Program-made: the position numbers and the translations under genes | Origin: Fidelibacterota bacterium | GTDB taxonomy: Bacteria; Fidelibacterota; UBA8477; JABMPR01 | Length of the DNA: 64,000 bases | Assembly: GCA_021734255.1 (NCBI GenBank) | Contig: JAIPJM010000001.1 | Span: forward strand, 165,879-229,878 | Direction: 5' to 3' | Notes under the pieces: model-generated | Seen by the model: only the letters and a program-made list of their open reading frames with translations | Told to the model about the DNA's origin: nothing | The model's database searches: none | In this document: positions 33,562-43,112 of the stretch, piece by piece | How the letters are laid out: each line of letters starts with the position of its first letter | How positions within the stretch are numbered: the stretch's first letter is position 1

Positions 33562-35109
33562 TTAAAAATATACATCGGTATAACGATTGGCGTTGGGCAT
33601 GAGGTGAGGAACATAGTTCTTGAGAGTGGGCTGGACAACAGTGTATGAGATAGGATTCCACATAAAGGAGTATGGCACCTCTGCGATGAGAATACTGTCC
33701 ACTTGTTTTGCCAGCTCGATCCGCTCGGATTCATCCAGACTGCGCTGGAGTCTTTCGATCATCTGGTCAACTTGTGGGTTGGAATAACGATTCCTTCTGG
33801 CTGCATTGGAACTATGAAAGAGCGGCGCCAGGAAATTCTCGGCGTCGGCATAATCAGCCCACCAGTTTCCCCAGTAGGAATCGGTTTTGCCCCGGCGCAT
33901 GGCATCCCGCATCATGTTCCAGTCGCTACGGATCAAGTGTACTTCAAACCCAACTGCGATGAGATAGTGCTGAATAGCCTCAATGGTCTGGGAGACAGCG
34001 GCACCGGGATCCACCCAGAGCTCGAACTCACAGCCATCGGCGTAGCCAGCATCCTGCAAAAGTTGGCGGGCGCGTTCCGGGTCATAGCGTCGCACCGTCC
34101 GGGTAGAATCATACCCATCCAGGCCAGGCGGGATGGCACCCATAGCTGGAACGGCACTGTTGTGGAGGATCTGTTTAATGATCTTCTCTTTGTCAACGGC
34201 CAGATCGAGGGCCTGGCGTACCCGGACATCATCGAAAGGGGGGCGCTCCACATTCATGGCCAGATAATAGAGTCCCAGTTCTTCCAGTTTGTGAATGTAT
34301 GGTTCCCAGGTGGTGCTGCGGGTCCAGTATTTGAATTCAGATGAAGGAACAGCCATGACGTCCAGGTTACCCGCTTCAAATTCGATGGCCATGGTCAGGA
34401 TCTCATTCATGCTGTTCATGAAGATGCCCTCCAACTTGACATCGGTTTTAAAGTAGGTGGGGTTGCGGTCCAGTTTGATCTCCTGGTCGGCATGCCAGTA
34501 ATCGAACATCCAGGGACCGGTACCCATGGGCGCCACTTTGGGATCCTGCTGCCAACGGTGAGAGAGTATGGCGGTTGCCGGTGCCCCCAGAAAGCCCACA
34601 AATGGGGCAAACGGTTCTTCCATATGTAGTTGGAATTCTTTTGGTGAAATGATCCGAATGCCAGCCACAGAATCTGCAGCGCCCTGCATGAATTCCCGAG
34701 CTCCCTTGATTGGTGTCAGTAGCCAGGTCTGGGGTGAGCGGGTGTCAGGATGAAGCAGTCGTTCGAAGGAGTACTTCACATCAGCAGTCGTGAGAGGGTC
34801 TCCATTCCAGAAGGTCACACTGTCCTGGAGCATAAATGTATACACGGTGCCGTCCTGGGAGAGGGTCCAGGATTTAGCCAACCCGGGGATGACGTCTGTA
34901 CCGATACCGAATTCAATCAGATTGTTATACATGAGGCCGGTGAGGATTCCGGTGGTGATATCACTGGAGAGGGCGGGATCCAGGGTTTTTGGTTCGGTCG
35001 TCATAATGAGGTTGAGATAGTTCTGATATTCGTCCTCGGGACAGCAGGTATTCAAGCAGAGCAAGGACAGCAGAAGGAGCGATGTGATGATGACAGTTTT
35101 ACATTTCAT
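33562..35109 (-). CDS. ABC transporter substrate-binding lipoprotein, family 5 (peptide/nickel type)
   Basis: A 515-residue periplasmic binding protein: signal peptide with Cys-rich end (LLLLSLLCLNTCC, lipid site likely Cys), then an SBP_bac_5 domain with EPKTLDPALSSDITTG and PGLAKSWTLSQDGTVYTFML, KYSFERLL and the late WNPISYTVVQPTL region. It would bind oligopeptides or similar ligands outside the inner membrane. ATG 35109 is used; the longer frame to 35190 lacks sense. No permease or ATPase gene is adjacent, so it is an orphan subunit here. Confidence 0.92.
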   Translation of the reverse strand: MKCKTVIITSLLLLSLLCLNTCCPEDEYQNYLNLIMTTEPKTLDPALSSDITTGILTGLMYNNLIEFGIGTDVIPGLAKSWTLSQDGTVYTFMLQDSVTFWNGDPLTTADVKYSFERLLHPDTRSPQTWLLTPIKGAREFMQGAADSVAGIRIISPKEFQLHMEEPFAPFVGFLGAPATAILSHRWQQDPKVAPMGTGPWMFDYWHADQEIKLDRNPTYFKTDVKLEGIFMNSMNEILTMAIEFEAGNLDVMAVPSSEFKYWTRSTTWEPYIHKLEELGLYYLAMNVERPPFDDVRVRQALDLAVDKEKIIKQILHNSAVPAMGAIPPGLDGYDSTRTVRRYDPERARQLLQDAGYADGCEFELWVDPGAAVSQTIEAIQHYLIAVGFEVHLIRSDWNMMRDAMRRGKTDSYWGNWWADYADAENFLAPLFHSSNAARRNRYSNPQVDQMIERLQRSLDESERIELAKQVDSILIAEVPYSFMWNPISYTVVQPTLKNYVPHLMPNANRYTDVYF

Positions 35110-35295
35110 TGGTTTCGGATAAAGTAGGCCAGGCGGGTCGTGAGTGCCATGAATTCTTTGGTGGAATTGTGCATAGTAGAGACCTTGCATGCAAAATCTC
35201 TACTTGTTGCGAACCATCCAGAAAGGCAAAAAATTTATTGCGTGACCGACCAGCCGGTCATACATTAACAGACATAAAATCTTGGAGGAATAATT

Positions 35296-35901
35296 ATGTC
35301 TCCCTTACAAAAAGACCCTACAAAACCAGAGGCGATCATCAGAGCGGCGATCCATGTCTTTGCCCGCGATGGTGTCGAACGCGGTAAGATCGCCGACATT
35401 GCCAAAGAGGCGAATATCGGCAAAGGAACGGTTTACGAATACTTCAATAGCAAGGAACAGATCTTCCATGCCATCGTGGATACGGTCATTTCAGATATGG
35501 TGGACGCCACACAGAAACTGTTTGCCATGGACCTGAGCCCCAAAGAGAAACTTCAGACCTTCATGCGCATGAATACTGAGATCATTTTCGAGATGGATGA
35601 TGCCATGCTCATCATGACTGAGATCTGGGCCCAGAGCGCACGGGCCATCAAACGAGGTGATGCGGCCAAGACCGATCTCTATGATGGTTTCGAAAAACTG
35701 CGGATGCTGGTCTCTGGCGTTCTGAAAGATGGTGTCATTGCCGAAGAATTCAGAGATATGAATTTTGATGGGGTTACCACTCTCTGCCTGGCATTTATCG
35801 ACGGATTCGTCTATCAGTACATGCTCACTAAAGACGAGGAAGCTTTTGAAAGGGCCCTGGTTGAAGGTATCCATAGCCTTATGAAAGGATTGGAACGATG
35901 A
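35296..35901 (+). CDS. TetR/AcrR family transcriptional regulator
   Basis: A 201-residue TetR regulator with the N-terminal HTH: AIIRAAIHVFARDGVERGKIADIAKEANIGKGTVYEYFNSKEQIF spans residues about 14-58. The C-terminal helical domain (from about 70) should bind an inducer. GGAGGAATAATT precedes the ATG. Its stop overlaps the next gene start by four bases (ATGA), so it very likely controls the downstream LolA-like, barrel and RND genes, as TetR proteins often do for exporters. Confidence 0.93.
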   Translation: MSPLQKDPTKPEAIIRAAIHVFARDGVERGKIADIAKEANIGKGTVYEYFNSKEQIFHAIVDTVISDMVDATQKLFAMDLSPKEKLQTFMRMNTEIIFEMDDAMLIMTEIWAQSARAIKRGDAAKTDLYDGFEKLRMLVSGVLKDGVIAEEFRDMNFDGVTTLCLAFIDGFVYQYMLTKDEEAFERALVEGIHSLMKGLER

Positions 35902-36680
35902 AACACCTGCCCCTTATGCTAACGCTTGGTCTTGCGATCACACTTCAGGCTTCGGCCTTCGCAAACCCGCTTCGACCAGACAAGCAGGATAAGATCGCAG
36001 TCGAGGTGGTGAAGGCAGTGACGGAGATCATGACGCCGGACAACATGAAGTCAACTGGCACCCAGACCATCACCACCAGCTCCGGAAGAAAAAGAACCTT
36101 CGAATTCGATTCCTATTCCGGCAATAAGGGTGAAAGGACACTCACCCGCTATACAAAACCGGCCGCCATTCGTGGCCAGGCTTTTCTGACCCTGAACAAC
36201 GCTGATGATATCTGGACCTATTTTCCTCGAACCAAACGGGTCAGAAAATTAGCCTCACATGCCAAGAAGCAGAAGGTCCAGGGCTCGGATTTCACCTATG
36301 AAGACATGGGTGGCGGTGATGTCTTCATGACCAAGTTTACCCCGAAATATCTAGGCGACCAGGAAAAGAACGGCGAGCTGTGTTGGACGATCGAGTTGAT
36401 CGGGATCGAAGCGGAAGATCCCCCTTATCCCAAGATCGTCATGTGGGCGCGGAAGTCTGATTATGCCCCGGTCCATGTGGATTACTATGATGAAAACAAT
36501 TTTAATACGAAGTCCTTGAGCTTGACGGATATTCAGAATATCGAGGGCATTCCCACAGCCATGAAAATGGAAATGGTGGACCACCAGGAACGCTCCAGGA
36601 CCATCATGGAAACCCTGGATGTCACCTACGAATGGGAACCGCCAGACAACTTCTTTAGCGAAAGGAGTTTAAAAAAATGA
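35898..36680 (+). CDS. Outer-membrane lipoprotein-sorting (LolA-like) protein
   Basis: A 260-residue exported protein: signal peptide (MLTLGLAITLQASAFA), then the LolA-like domain of the kind encoded beside RND/MMPL exporters, with SYSGNKGERTLTRYTKPAAIRGQAFL, WTYFPRTKRVRKL and YEDMGGGDVF. It is thought to carry lipid or hydrophobic cargo between the exporter and outer membrane. Start overlaps the TetR stop. The following barrel gene begins after a palindromic repeat. Confidence 0.88.
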   Translation: MKHLPLMLTLGLAITLQASAFANPLRPDKQDKIAVEVVKAVTEIMTPDNMKSTGTQTITTSSGRKRTFEFDSYSGNKGERTLTRYTKPAAIRGQAFLTLNNADDIWTYFPRTKRVRKLASHAKKQKVQGSDFTYEDMGGGDVFMTKFTPKYLGDQEKNGELCWTIELIGIEAEDPPYPKIVMWARKSDYAPVHVDYYDENNFNTKSLSLTDIQNIEGIPTAMKMEMVDHQERSRTIMETLDVTYEWEPPDNFFSERSLKK

Positions 36681-36692
36681 AATCAATTAACC

Positions 36693-36823
36693 GTCTTTGC
36701 GAGGATCCTTCGCCTACGCTCAGGATAAACTCTGGACGAAGCATATCGCGCCGGAGCTGTGATCCTGGGGGCACCATCATCGCTTCGGCGAAGAGAGGCC
36801 GCGCCTTTCAGGCTCGCGAAGAC
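36693..36823. repeat. MITE-like palindrome at the 5' end of the barrel gene
   Basis: Bounded by GTCTTTGCGAG (36693-36703) and CTCGCGAAGAC (36813-36823), 131 bases, same ends as 23773-23988. It separates the LolA-like stop from the barrel's signal peptide. An open frame runs right through from ATG 36677, so the repeat may be translated as an odd Arg-rich leader. Confidence 0.65.
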
Positions 36824-36826
36824 AAT

Positions 36827-38035
36827 TTGGTTAATTATGTTAGTAGAGTTAGTGTTCTGATTCTTTTCCTGCTTCCCCTGCTCATTTTTGCTCAGCCACA
36901 ATTCTTCGGTTACTTCGAATCCGAAGCGTCAACCATGGCTCTTGGCAGCGAAACCTATACCTATGGCTTCAACAAACTCAGACTGGATGTAGAAGCACGT
37001 CCCAACGACCATGTACTCATCGGGGCCAATGTAAATTTTGAAAAGTATTGGGGGAAGACCACCTGGAACGTTTATGACTTCATTCCCGGCTATCAAGATC
37101 TAGGCGCGGTAATGAACATCGCGTTGAATGACACGATCCTCCTGGACAATATGTATATGAGACTCAGGTTCCCCTTTGCGGATCTGACTGTTGGTCGACA
37201 ACAGCTCTCACCCGGTGTGGGCTACGCCTGGAATCCGACGGATATTTTCAACACAAAATCACTCATGGACCCCAGCTACGAACAGACCGGCGTGCCAGCA
37301 ATTCGCGTTGAGGTTCCCATGGTGGGACGATTCTCGATCGATGCAGTTGTTGATCCGGTGGAAGATTGGGACAAATCAACAAAACAAGTCTGGTTCAAGG
37401 GGGGTGTGAAACATTTTGATTTTGCTCTGACCCGAGCCGAGTATACATGGTATCAGATTCCCCTGGCAACAGGCACCTATAATTTTGGCACCAAGGTCGA
37501 GCGCATGCTTATGGGGGGTAGCATTGTGGGTGAATTGCTGGGCTTTGGCGTTTGGGCAGAATATGGCTACAATGATCTCGACCTCAGCATCTATGGGTCA
37601 TGTCCAACCTGCACCGACTACCTGCTTCCATTGTTAACAACACCCTTTGAGGAGTGGGTTCTTGGTCTGGACCGCACCTTTGACAACTCGCTATATGTTC
37701 TAGCAGAGTACTTTCACAATGGCTACGGAATTGCCAGGAAGGAGGCGCTGAGCCTGAGTGACTATGTCTATGCATTTGAAGGGGTCACCCACAGCCTCAT
37801 GCAGGACTATACATTTGTTTACATTATGCATCCCACCTTTGATTATGTCTCACTGAGCGCCATCGCCTTTGCAAACCTGAATGATAACAGTGGTGTCATC
37901 AGCCCTATGCTTGAATGGAATGCCTTTCAAAACACCAACATGAGTGTACAGGGCTCACTGGCCTGGGGTGAGGCGGATACGGAATTCGGTCTACAGGATT
38001 GGGGCTTGATCCTGAATGTAACCAGCAATTTTTGA
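36827..38035 (+). CDS. Outer-membrane beta-barrel protein of the RND operon
   Basis: About 402 residues from TTG 36827: signal peptide (VSVLILFLLPLLIFA) followed by amphipathic strands rich in Tyr, Phe and Gly (for example YTYGFNKLRLDVEARPNDHV), and a terminal aromatic residue (VTSNF), as in outer-membrane barrels. It may be the outer-membrane channel or a lipid acceptor for the exporter. In frame, translation could begin at ATG 36677, overlapping the LolA-like stop, but that would translate the repeat; this start is the unsettled point. Confidence 0.75.
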   Translation: MVNYVSRVSVLILFLLPLLIFAQPQFFGYFESEASTMALGSETYTYGFNKLRLDVEARPNDHVLIGANVNFEKYWGKTTWNVYDFIPGYQDLGAVMNIALNDTILLDNMYMRLRFPFADLTVGRQQLSPGVGYAWNPTDIFNTKSLMDPSYEQTGVPAIRVEVPMVGRFSIDAVVDPVEDWDKSTKQVWFKGGVKHFDFALTRAEYTWYQIPLATGTYNFGTKVERMLMGGSIVGELLGFGVWAEYGYNDLDLSIYGSCPTCTDYLLPLLTTPFEEWVLGLDRTFDNSLYVLAEYFHNGYGIARKEALSLSDYVYAFEGVTHSLMQDYTFVYIMHPTFDYVSLSAIAFANLNDNSGVISPMLEWNAFQNTNMSVQGSLAWGEADTEFGLQDWGLILNVTSNF

Positions 38036-38062
38036 GCGGAAGGACGCCGCGGAGGATAGATC

Positions 38063-40807
38063 ATGAGAGAAAAATTATTTCGAAAATTAGCCGACCTGGC
38101 TGTGAATAAGACCAAGATGATGCTCTGGATTATTCTGGGAGTAACTCTGGTTACAGGAGCGCTTACCAGCCGCATGTCCCTGACACCCAAGTGGTCTGAC
38201 ATGTTGCCTGAAGGCCATAGAATGACGGTGGAGTTTGACCGCATCCTGAAAGAGTTCCAATCGGCATCCAGTATCATTGTCGTGGTCCAGGGGGAAGAAG
38301 CAGATATCAAGGCCTTTGCCGATGACCTGGCTCCGAAAGTGCTTAAGCCTTTGACCGTTCCCGGCAAGGATAACGAACCCATGGTGTACGTCCGTCGCGC
38401 CGACTATAAAACTGAGCTGGCTTTCATGAAGGAACATGGCTTTATGCTTATCAAGGAAGATGATCTGAAGAACATGAAAGACATCTTTCAAGATCCCGGT
38501 CTTAGCGGACTGCTCACCAACATGAACAACTCTTTCGAGAAGGAATATATCCAACCCGATGAGTCCATCTCTTCCCGGGAAGAAGAAGATGGCGCCCTGG
38601 TTTATCTGAACGGCATTAACAGCTGGCTGGAGGAAATGGAACGGACGCTCATCACCGAAAGGGTCAATGAGAAAAGCACCCATGCAGCGGTGGATAAACT
38701 GCTCCTGGGCGAACCGTACTTCCTGTCTTATGATCGACAGGCCCTGATCATGAATCTGGCGCCCACTTTCAGCATGATGGACGCCTTCCTCATGGTGGAT
38801 GGTACTGATGCAGTTCAGGCAATTCTGGATGAGGTTCTTGAGGATCATCCAAATGTTCAAGCTGGATTATCGGGTGCCATTCCCCTGGGTCGCGATGAAA
38901 TGGTCTACAGCACCAAGGGTCTTGAGATATCCATGTTGTTATCCATGATCGCTATCGGTAGTCTGCTGTATATCGCATTCAGGATCGCTTCGGCACCGGT
39001 AATGGCGCTCCTGAACCTGATCCTGGGGATCATCTGGGCGGCTGGTATTGTGGCCATTGTGGTTCCTGTTTTGAACATCATGACCGCCATGTTCATGATC
39101 ATTCTCATCGGTCTGGGTATCGATTTCTCCATTCACATCATATCCACCTTCTCTGAAATGCGCCACAAGGGTCTAGCCCTCCAGGAGGCAGTTCGCACCG
39201 GACTGGAGAAAAGTGGCGGTGGGGTTTCTACCGGAGCACTGACCACAGCCGTGGCCTTCCTGGCCCTTATGACCGGGGACTCCAGAGCGATGAGCGAACT
39301 GGGTCTGGTAACCGCTATTGGATTGCTGGTCATCATGATAACGACATTTGTTCTGTTGCCTACACTCCTGGTCGTGCGGGAACGCCGTCGTGAAAAGCAG
39401 ATGATCAAGAAAGGTTTACCGGTGCAGGAACCGACCAGAGACCTGACCCTGACCTGGCTTGGCAATGCAGGAACCTTTTTTCAGAGAAGGCCATGGTTCA
39501 CCCTGACGGGTGTGGCCATCGTCACCATCTTCATGTATTTCTCGGCCCAACGGATCACTTTTAACCACAACATGATGGACATGGAAGCGGAGGGACTCCC
39601 CAGCATCATGCTCCAGGATACGGTCCAGGACAAATTTGATCTGAGTATGGACTTCGCCTACCTGGTTGCTGAAAGCGTCGATCAATCAAGAGAGCTGAAA
39701 AACAAAGCCAAGAAATTGCCCTCCGTGGCATCGGTGGATGATATTTCCACCTACCTGCCATCAGAGGCGCAGCAGGAAAGAAGAATACCTTATATCAATG
39801 AGATCCGAGACCTCATGACCTCGGCTAAAATACGCCCACTTAAAAACCGTGACCTGACAAGCATCCGCAGTGAGATCGAGCGCCTTGAAATGAATATCAT
39901 GGAGTTACAGTCCCTGGCATTTCTCGGTGGACAGGACAAGGTCTCCAGGCGCTGCGATGAGATCGTAGGTAGTATGGAGGAGCTACCCACAAATACTATT
40001 TTTTTACGGCTCTACGAGCTTCTGGACACCAAAGCAGACAAAGCCATCGATATTCTGAATGATTTTCAGGCTGGCTACGCAGAGTACTTCCGTACCAGCG
40101 TCATCAAGATGACCAACACAGAACCCATCACACTGGAAACCCTTCCAGAATCGATCCTGGAGCGCTATGCCAACAAGGACAGAACACTGTTCCTCAGCAC
40201 GGTGCTTCCCTCTGGAAATATCTGGCAGGACCAACACTTCATGGATCAGTTTGCTGATGAGGTTGGGTCGGTAAGTGATCGCTCCACCGGAATGCCTGTG
40301 ATCATGAAAGCCCTGTTCGATATCATCGGTCGCGATGGCCGTCAGGCAGCGCTGCTGACCATCATCTTCGTGTATGTCATCCTGCTGATCGACTTCAGAA
40401 GCTTCACCTATGCTTTAATGGCCATGTTTCCCCTGGCTGTTGGTGCGGTGTGGATGATCGGGCTCATGCAGCTATTTGGTTTTCAACTTGATCTGGTAAA
40501 TGTCATGGCCCTCCCGCTCATCCTTGGTATTGGTATCGATGATGGCGTGCACGTCGTTCACCGCTGGCGCCTGGAGGGTCCGCGATCTGCCCAGATCGTA
40601 CTCTCCAGTACAGGTAAGGCAGTCCTGTTGACCTCCTTGACCACGATGCTGGCCTTTGGCTCAATGATGTTCTCGCCCTGGCGTGGATATGCCAGCCTGT
40701 CCTACGCCCTTATCTTTGGAGTGGGTGCTTGCTTCCTCACTACCGTTATCATTCTGCCAGCCTTCATGGGGCTCGTAGGCAAGCAAAAACCTGCAGCGGT
40801 CGAATGA
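38063..40807 (+). CDS. RND/MMPL family exporter
   Basis: A 914-residue RND-type inner-membrane exporter. TM1 is at about residues 20-40, a large periplasmic domain follows, then a six-helix bundle at about 290-450 (with LIGLGIDFSIHIISTFSEMR in TM4). A second periplasmic domain is followed by a second bundle (about 765-905) with the matching LILGIGIDDGVHVVHRWR. The paired GIDF and GIDD motifs mark proton-coupled MMPL transporters of hydrophobic molecules. GCGGAGGATAG precedes the ATG. Central gene of the TetR-controlled operon. Confidence 0.9.
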   Translation: MREKLFRKLADLAVNKTKMMLWIILGVTLVTGALTSRMSLTPKWSDMLPEGHRMTVEFDRILKEFQSASSIIVVVQGEEADIKAFADDLAPKVLKPLTVPGKDNEPMVYVRRADYKTELAFMKEHGFMLIKEDDLKNMKDIFQDPGLSGLLTNMNNSFEKEYIQPDESISSREEEDGALVYLNGINSWLEEMERTLITERVNEKSTHAAVDKLLLGEPYFLSYDRQALIMNLAPTFSMMDAFLMVDGTDAVQAILDEVLEDHPNVQAGLSGAIPLGRDEMVYSTKGLEISMLLSMIAIGSLLYIAFRIASAPVMALLNLILGIIWAAGIVAIVVPVLNIMTAMFMIILIGLGIDFSIHIISTFSEMRHKGLALQEAVRTGLEKSGGGVSTGALTTAVAFLALMTGDSRAMSELGLVTAIGLLVIMITTFVLLPTLLVVRERRREKQMIKKGLPVQEPTRDLTLTWLGNAGTFFQRRPWFTLTGVAIVTIFMYFSAQRITFNHNMMDMEAEGLPSIMLQDTVQDKFDLSMDFAYLVAESVDQSRELKNKAKKLPSVASVDDISTYLPSEAQQERRIPYINEIRDLMTSAKIRPLKNRDLTSIRSEIERLEMNIMELQSLAFLGGQDKVSRRCDEIVGSMEELPTNTIFLRLYELLDTKADKAIDILNDFQAGYAEYFRTSVIKMTNTEPITLETLPESILERYANKDRTLFLSTVLPSGNIWQDQHFMDQFADEVGSVSDRSTGMPVIMKALFDIIGRDGRQAALLTIIFVYVILLIDFRSFTYALMAMFPLAVGAVWMIGLMQLFGFQLDLVNVMALPLILGIGIDDGVHVVHRWRLEGPRSAQIVLSSTGKAVLLTSLTTMLAFGSMMFSPWRGYASLSYALIFGVGACFLTTVIILPAFMGLVGKQKPAAVE

Positions 40808-41610
40808 TGAAATTCTCCCCCGGCCTATTTGTAAGTGTCATCACCCTTGTCGCCAGCATGGCCTGGGGGCAGGATGATATTGAAAAATACCTGCTGACGG
40901 ACTCGCTTCAAATTGAGGCCCTGCTTGATGTCGCCTCCGGGCAGGATCATGATGATCAGGAGGTAGCAGCCCAGGCATTTACCCAGTTTGGCCTGGCCGG
41001 CCGGCAGTTCTCTGGACTCTCGGCACTCAACACAGTCCTGGAAGCTAAAGGGTATGGTGCGATTTCTCAGGTCAGTCCGGGATGGCTGTTCGGTACCCGG
41101 ATCGATGTTGGGGATCATGTGACGCTGGGTTTTAACTATCAGGGTAATTATTTCCTGACTGGATTTTCTGAGGGAACCAGCGAATCTGCCAGATATACCT
41201 ACTTCACTTTTCTGGTCAATGGAGGATACCGAACCCAGTTTGCCGGCATGCAGATCGTCCCAGGCTTGGGTATGGGCATATCGCAAAGCATGCTCACCCT
41301 GAAACCCAATGGGACAGAAGAAATAAGCTGGACAGAACTCCATGCCAACAATGACCTGATCAGCACCATCGGGCAACTGGACTTCGCTGTGTCCCTGGGA
41401 TTATCGGTGGGAAAATATATCACAAGCAACAAAGGGAAGGAACGCTTGCTGAATGTGAGTGTCGGAATGATCTTTCATCCCTTCAGTTTTAATTCACCAG
41501 GCGTGGTTGGCGGTGAATTCAATACGGTCCAGGTAGCGGGTATGCCGGATATGCACAGTAGCGGATTCAACATAAGTCTGACCTGGGGTCTGTCTCCGAA
41601 GAGCGATTAA
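40804..41610 (+). CDS. Outer-membrane beta-barrel-like protein, unknown
   Basis: A 268-residue exported protein (signal peptide around LFVSVITLVASMAWGQ) with a helical mid-part (LTDSLQIEALLDVASGQ) and then short alternating strands such as WLFGTRIDVGDHVTLGFNYQGNY, ending in NISLTWGLSPKSD. The start overlaps the RND stop by four bases (ATGATGA), so it belongs to the same operon. Could be a small porin-like partner of the exporter. Not recognised. Confidence 0.65.
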   Translation: MMKFSPGLFVSVITLVASMAWGQDDIEKYLLTDSLQIEALLDVASGQDHDDQEVAAQAFTQFGLAGRQFSGLSALNTVLEAKGYGAISQVSPGWLFGTRIDVGDHVTLGFNYQGNYFLTGFSEGTSESARYTYFTFLVNGGYRTQFAGMQIVPGLGMGISQSMLTLKPNGTEEISWTELHANNDLISTIGQLDFAVSLGLSVGKYITSNKGKERLLNVSVGMIFHPFSFNSPGVVGGEFNTVQVAGMPDMHSSGFNISLTWGLSPKSD

Positions 41611-41677
41611 GCGATCGGGATCATCCGTATACCGAAGCGTTTGACCGGGGCTCCTGACTGTATCAGATAGAGAACGA

Positions 41678-42400
41678 TCAACCTGATTCAACTTCAACGT
41701 TTCTGAAGACCGCATCTCTGATCAAATAGGGTGTGTAAACGATCCAGAAAGCAAAATAGCCCAGGAGCATCACAAACGGGATGTGGCCGGGCGGTGGCGG
41801 GAGTAAGTCCATAAGTGATCCGGAGACCGGTGGTGCCCGTAGATACCAGTAGTTTGCCAGGGGACCAACCAGGTAGTTGATTGGTAAAATGATCAGCAGC
41901 CCGATCACAGAAAATTTGAATACCCGCCAGATGGAGGTGCTGGTCGGACGCAAGCCCTCTGTGATTGTGAAATACAACATGGCCAGCAGCAACAAGCCGT
42001 GGGTGACCATGAACATGATGTAGTTGGGGTCAGGCCAGCCGAAGGCCAGATCAGGCGTAATGAGGGCCATTGAGGCGCCTGCAAAGGTCCAGAAGTAGGC
42101 TACTTCAACCAGGAAACCCCGTTTGCCGGTCAGTAAGAGATAAATAAGGAAAAAGTTAGCGATATGGCACATGTGCAGGGGTAACCAGATCTGCCATGGC
42201 TCTCTCAGCACAAAGACACCATAGAGGTGTTTAAAAATGGTATAGCTGAACATCACGACACCCAGAACCAGGGCAAAATTGCGATTGAGAGCAGGTCTGT
42301 TGGTTTGCTTGAGAATGATGGGTGGACCTAAGGCAATGATAAATATGACGGCTAGCGCAGTGAAATGTTCACTGCCAAACAGAACAAAGGATTCTGGCAT
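41678..42400 (-). CDS. YwaF/TIGR02206 family membrane protein
   Basis: A 240-residue membrane protein with seven predicted helices. The marks are FGSEHFTALAVIF at the start, LPLHMCHIANFFLIYLLLTG, and the TPDLAFGWPDPNYIMFMVTHG block, as in TIGR02206/YwaF proteins. GGGAGG lies just before the ATG. Function unknown. It is convergent with the barrel gene and divergent from the cyclophilin gene. Confidence 0.85.
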   Translation of the reverse strand: MPESFVLFGSEHFTALAVIFIIALGPPIILKQTNRPALNRNFALVLGVVMFSYTIFKHLYGVFVLREPWQIWLPLHMCHIANFFLIYLLLTGKRGFLVEVAYFWTFAGASMALITPDLAFGWPDPNYIMFMVTHGLLLLAMLYFTITEGLRPTSTSIWRVFKFSVIGLLIILPINYLVGPLANYWYLRAPPVSGSLMDLLPPPPGHIPFVMLLGYFAFWIVYTPYLIRDAVFRNVEVESG

Positions 42401-42572
42401 GACCCCTCCCTGGATTAACCTCTGATTAAATCAATAATTGCTTGAATATAGGATGGCAGGCTGTAGATACAATTTCTGAGTTTAAGGTCCAGGTGAGCAG
42501 GCGGAACTTGAAGCGAATGGGTTTCTTGAGTAGCTTGAAGGCAGCAAACAACAAATTGAAATAAAGGAATTC

Positions 42573-43058
42573 ATGATGTCAAAAGAGTGGAACGCCCCAC
42601 CGGAAATGCAGATAGATGTAGAAAAATTCTATCAGGCAGAGATTGTAACCAACAAGGGCACGCTGACCTTAAAGCTATATCCGAACCATGCACCAAAAAC
42701 AGTGAATAACTTTGTCTTTCTCGCCAGAGAAGGGTATTACGATGGTGTCACTTTCCACCGTGTCATTGCTAATTTCATGGTCCAGGGTGGCGATCCTACC
42801 GGCTCAGGCATGGGCGGTCCAGGCTATCGTTTTGAGGATGAATTTGAGAGCAACCCCCTTCGTCACGTGGACAATGTGATCTCTATGGCCAACGCCGGAC
42901 CGGGGACCAACGGCTCCCAATTTTTTATTACCCATTCATCTCAGCCCCACCTGGATGGGAGACATACGGTGTTCGGAAAACTGACATCCGATGTGGAGGT
43001 ACTGAATAGTATCCAGCAGGGTGATGTTATGGAAAAGGTGACCATTACCGAGCGGTAA
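42573..43058 (+). CDS. Cyclophilin-type peptidyl-prolyl isomerase
   Basis: A 161-residue cyclophilin: FHRVIANFMVQGGDPTGSGMGGPG carries the catalytic Arg in its first residues, followed by SMANAGPGTNGSQFFITHS and LDGRHTVFGKL. No signal peptide, so cytoplasmic. It speeds proline isomerisation during folding. Full length. AAGGAATTC precedes the ATG (42573). Located upstream of an ABC exporter pair but with its own spacing. Confidence 0.95.
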   Translation: MMSKEWNAPPEMQIDVEKFYQAEIVTNKGTLTLKLYPNHAPKTVNNFVFLAREGYYDGVTFHRVIANFMVQGGDPTGSGMGGPGYRFEDEFESNPLRHVDNVISMANAGPGTNGSQFFITHSSQPHLDGRHTVFGKLTSDVEVLNSIQQGDVMEKVTITER

Positions 43059-43112
43059 TTCTTGCCCCCAGATCATGGTTAAGTGGCTATATTTAGACCG
43101 GGGAAGCCAAAC

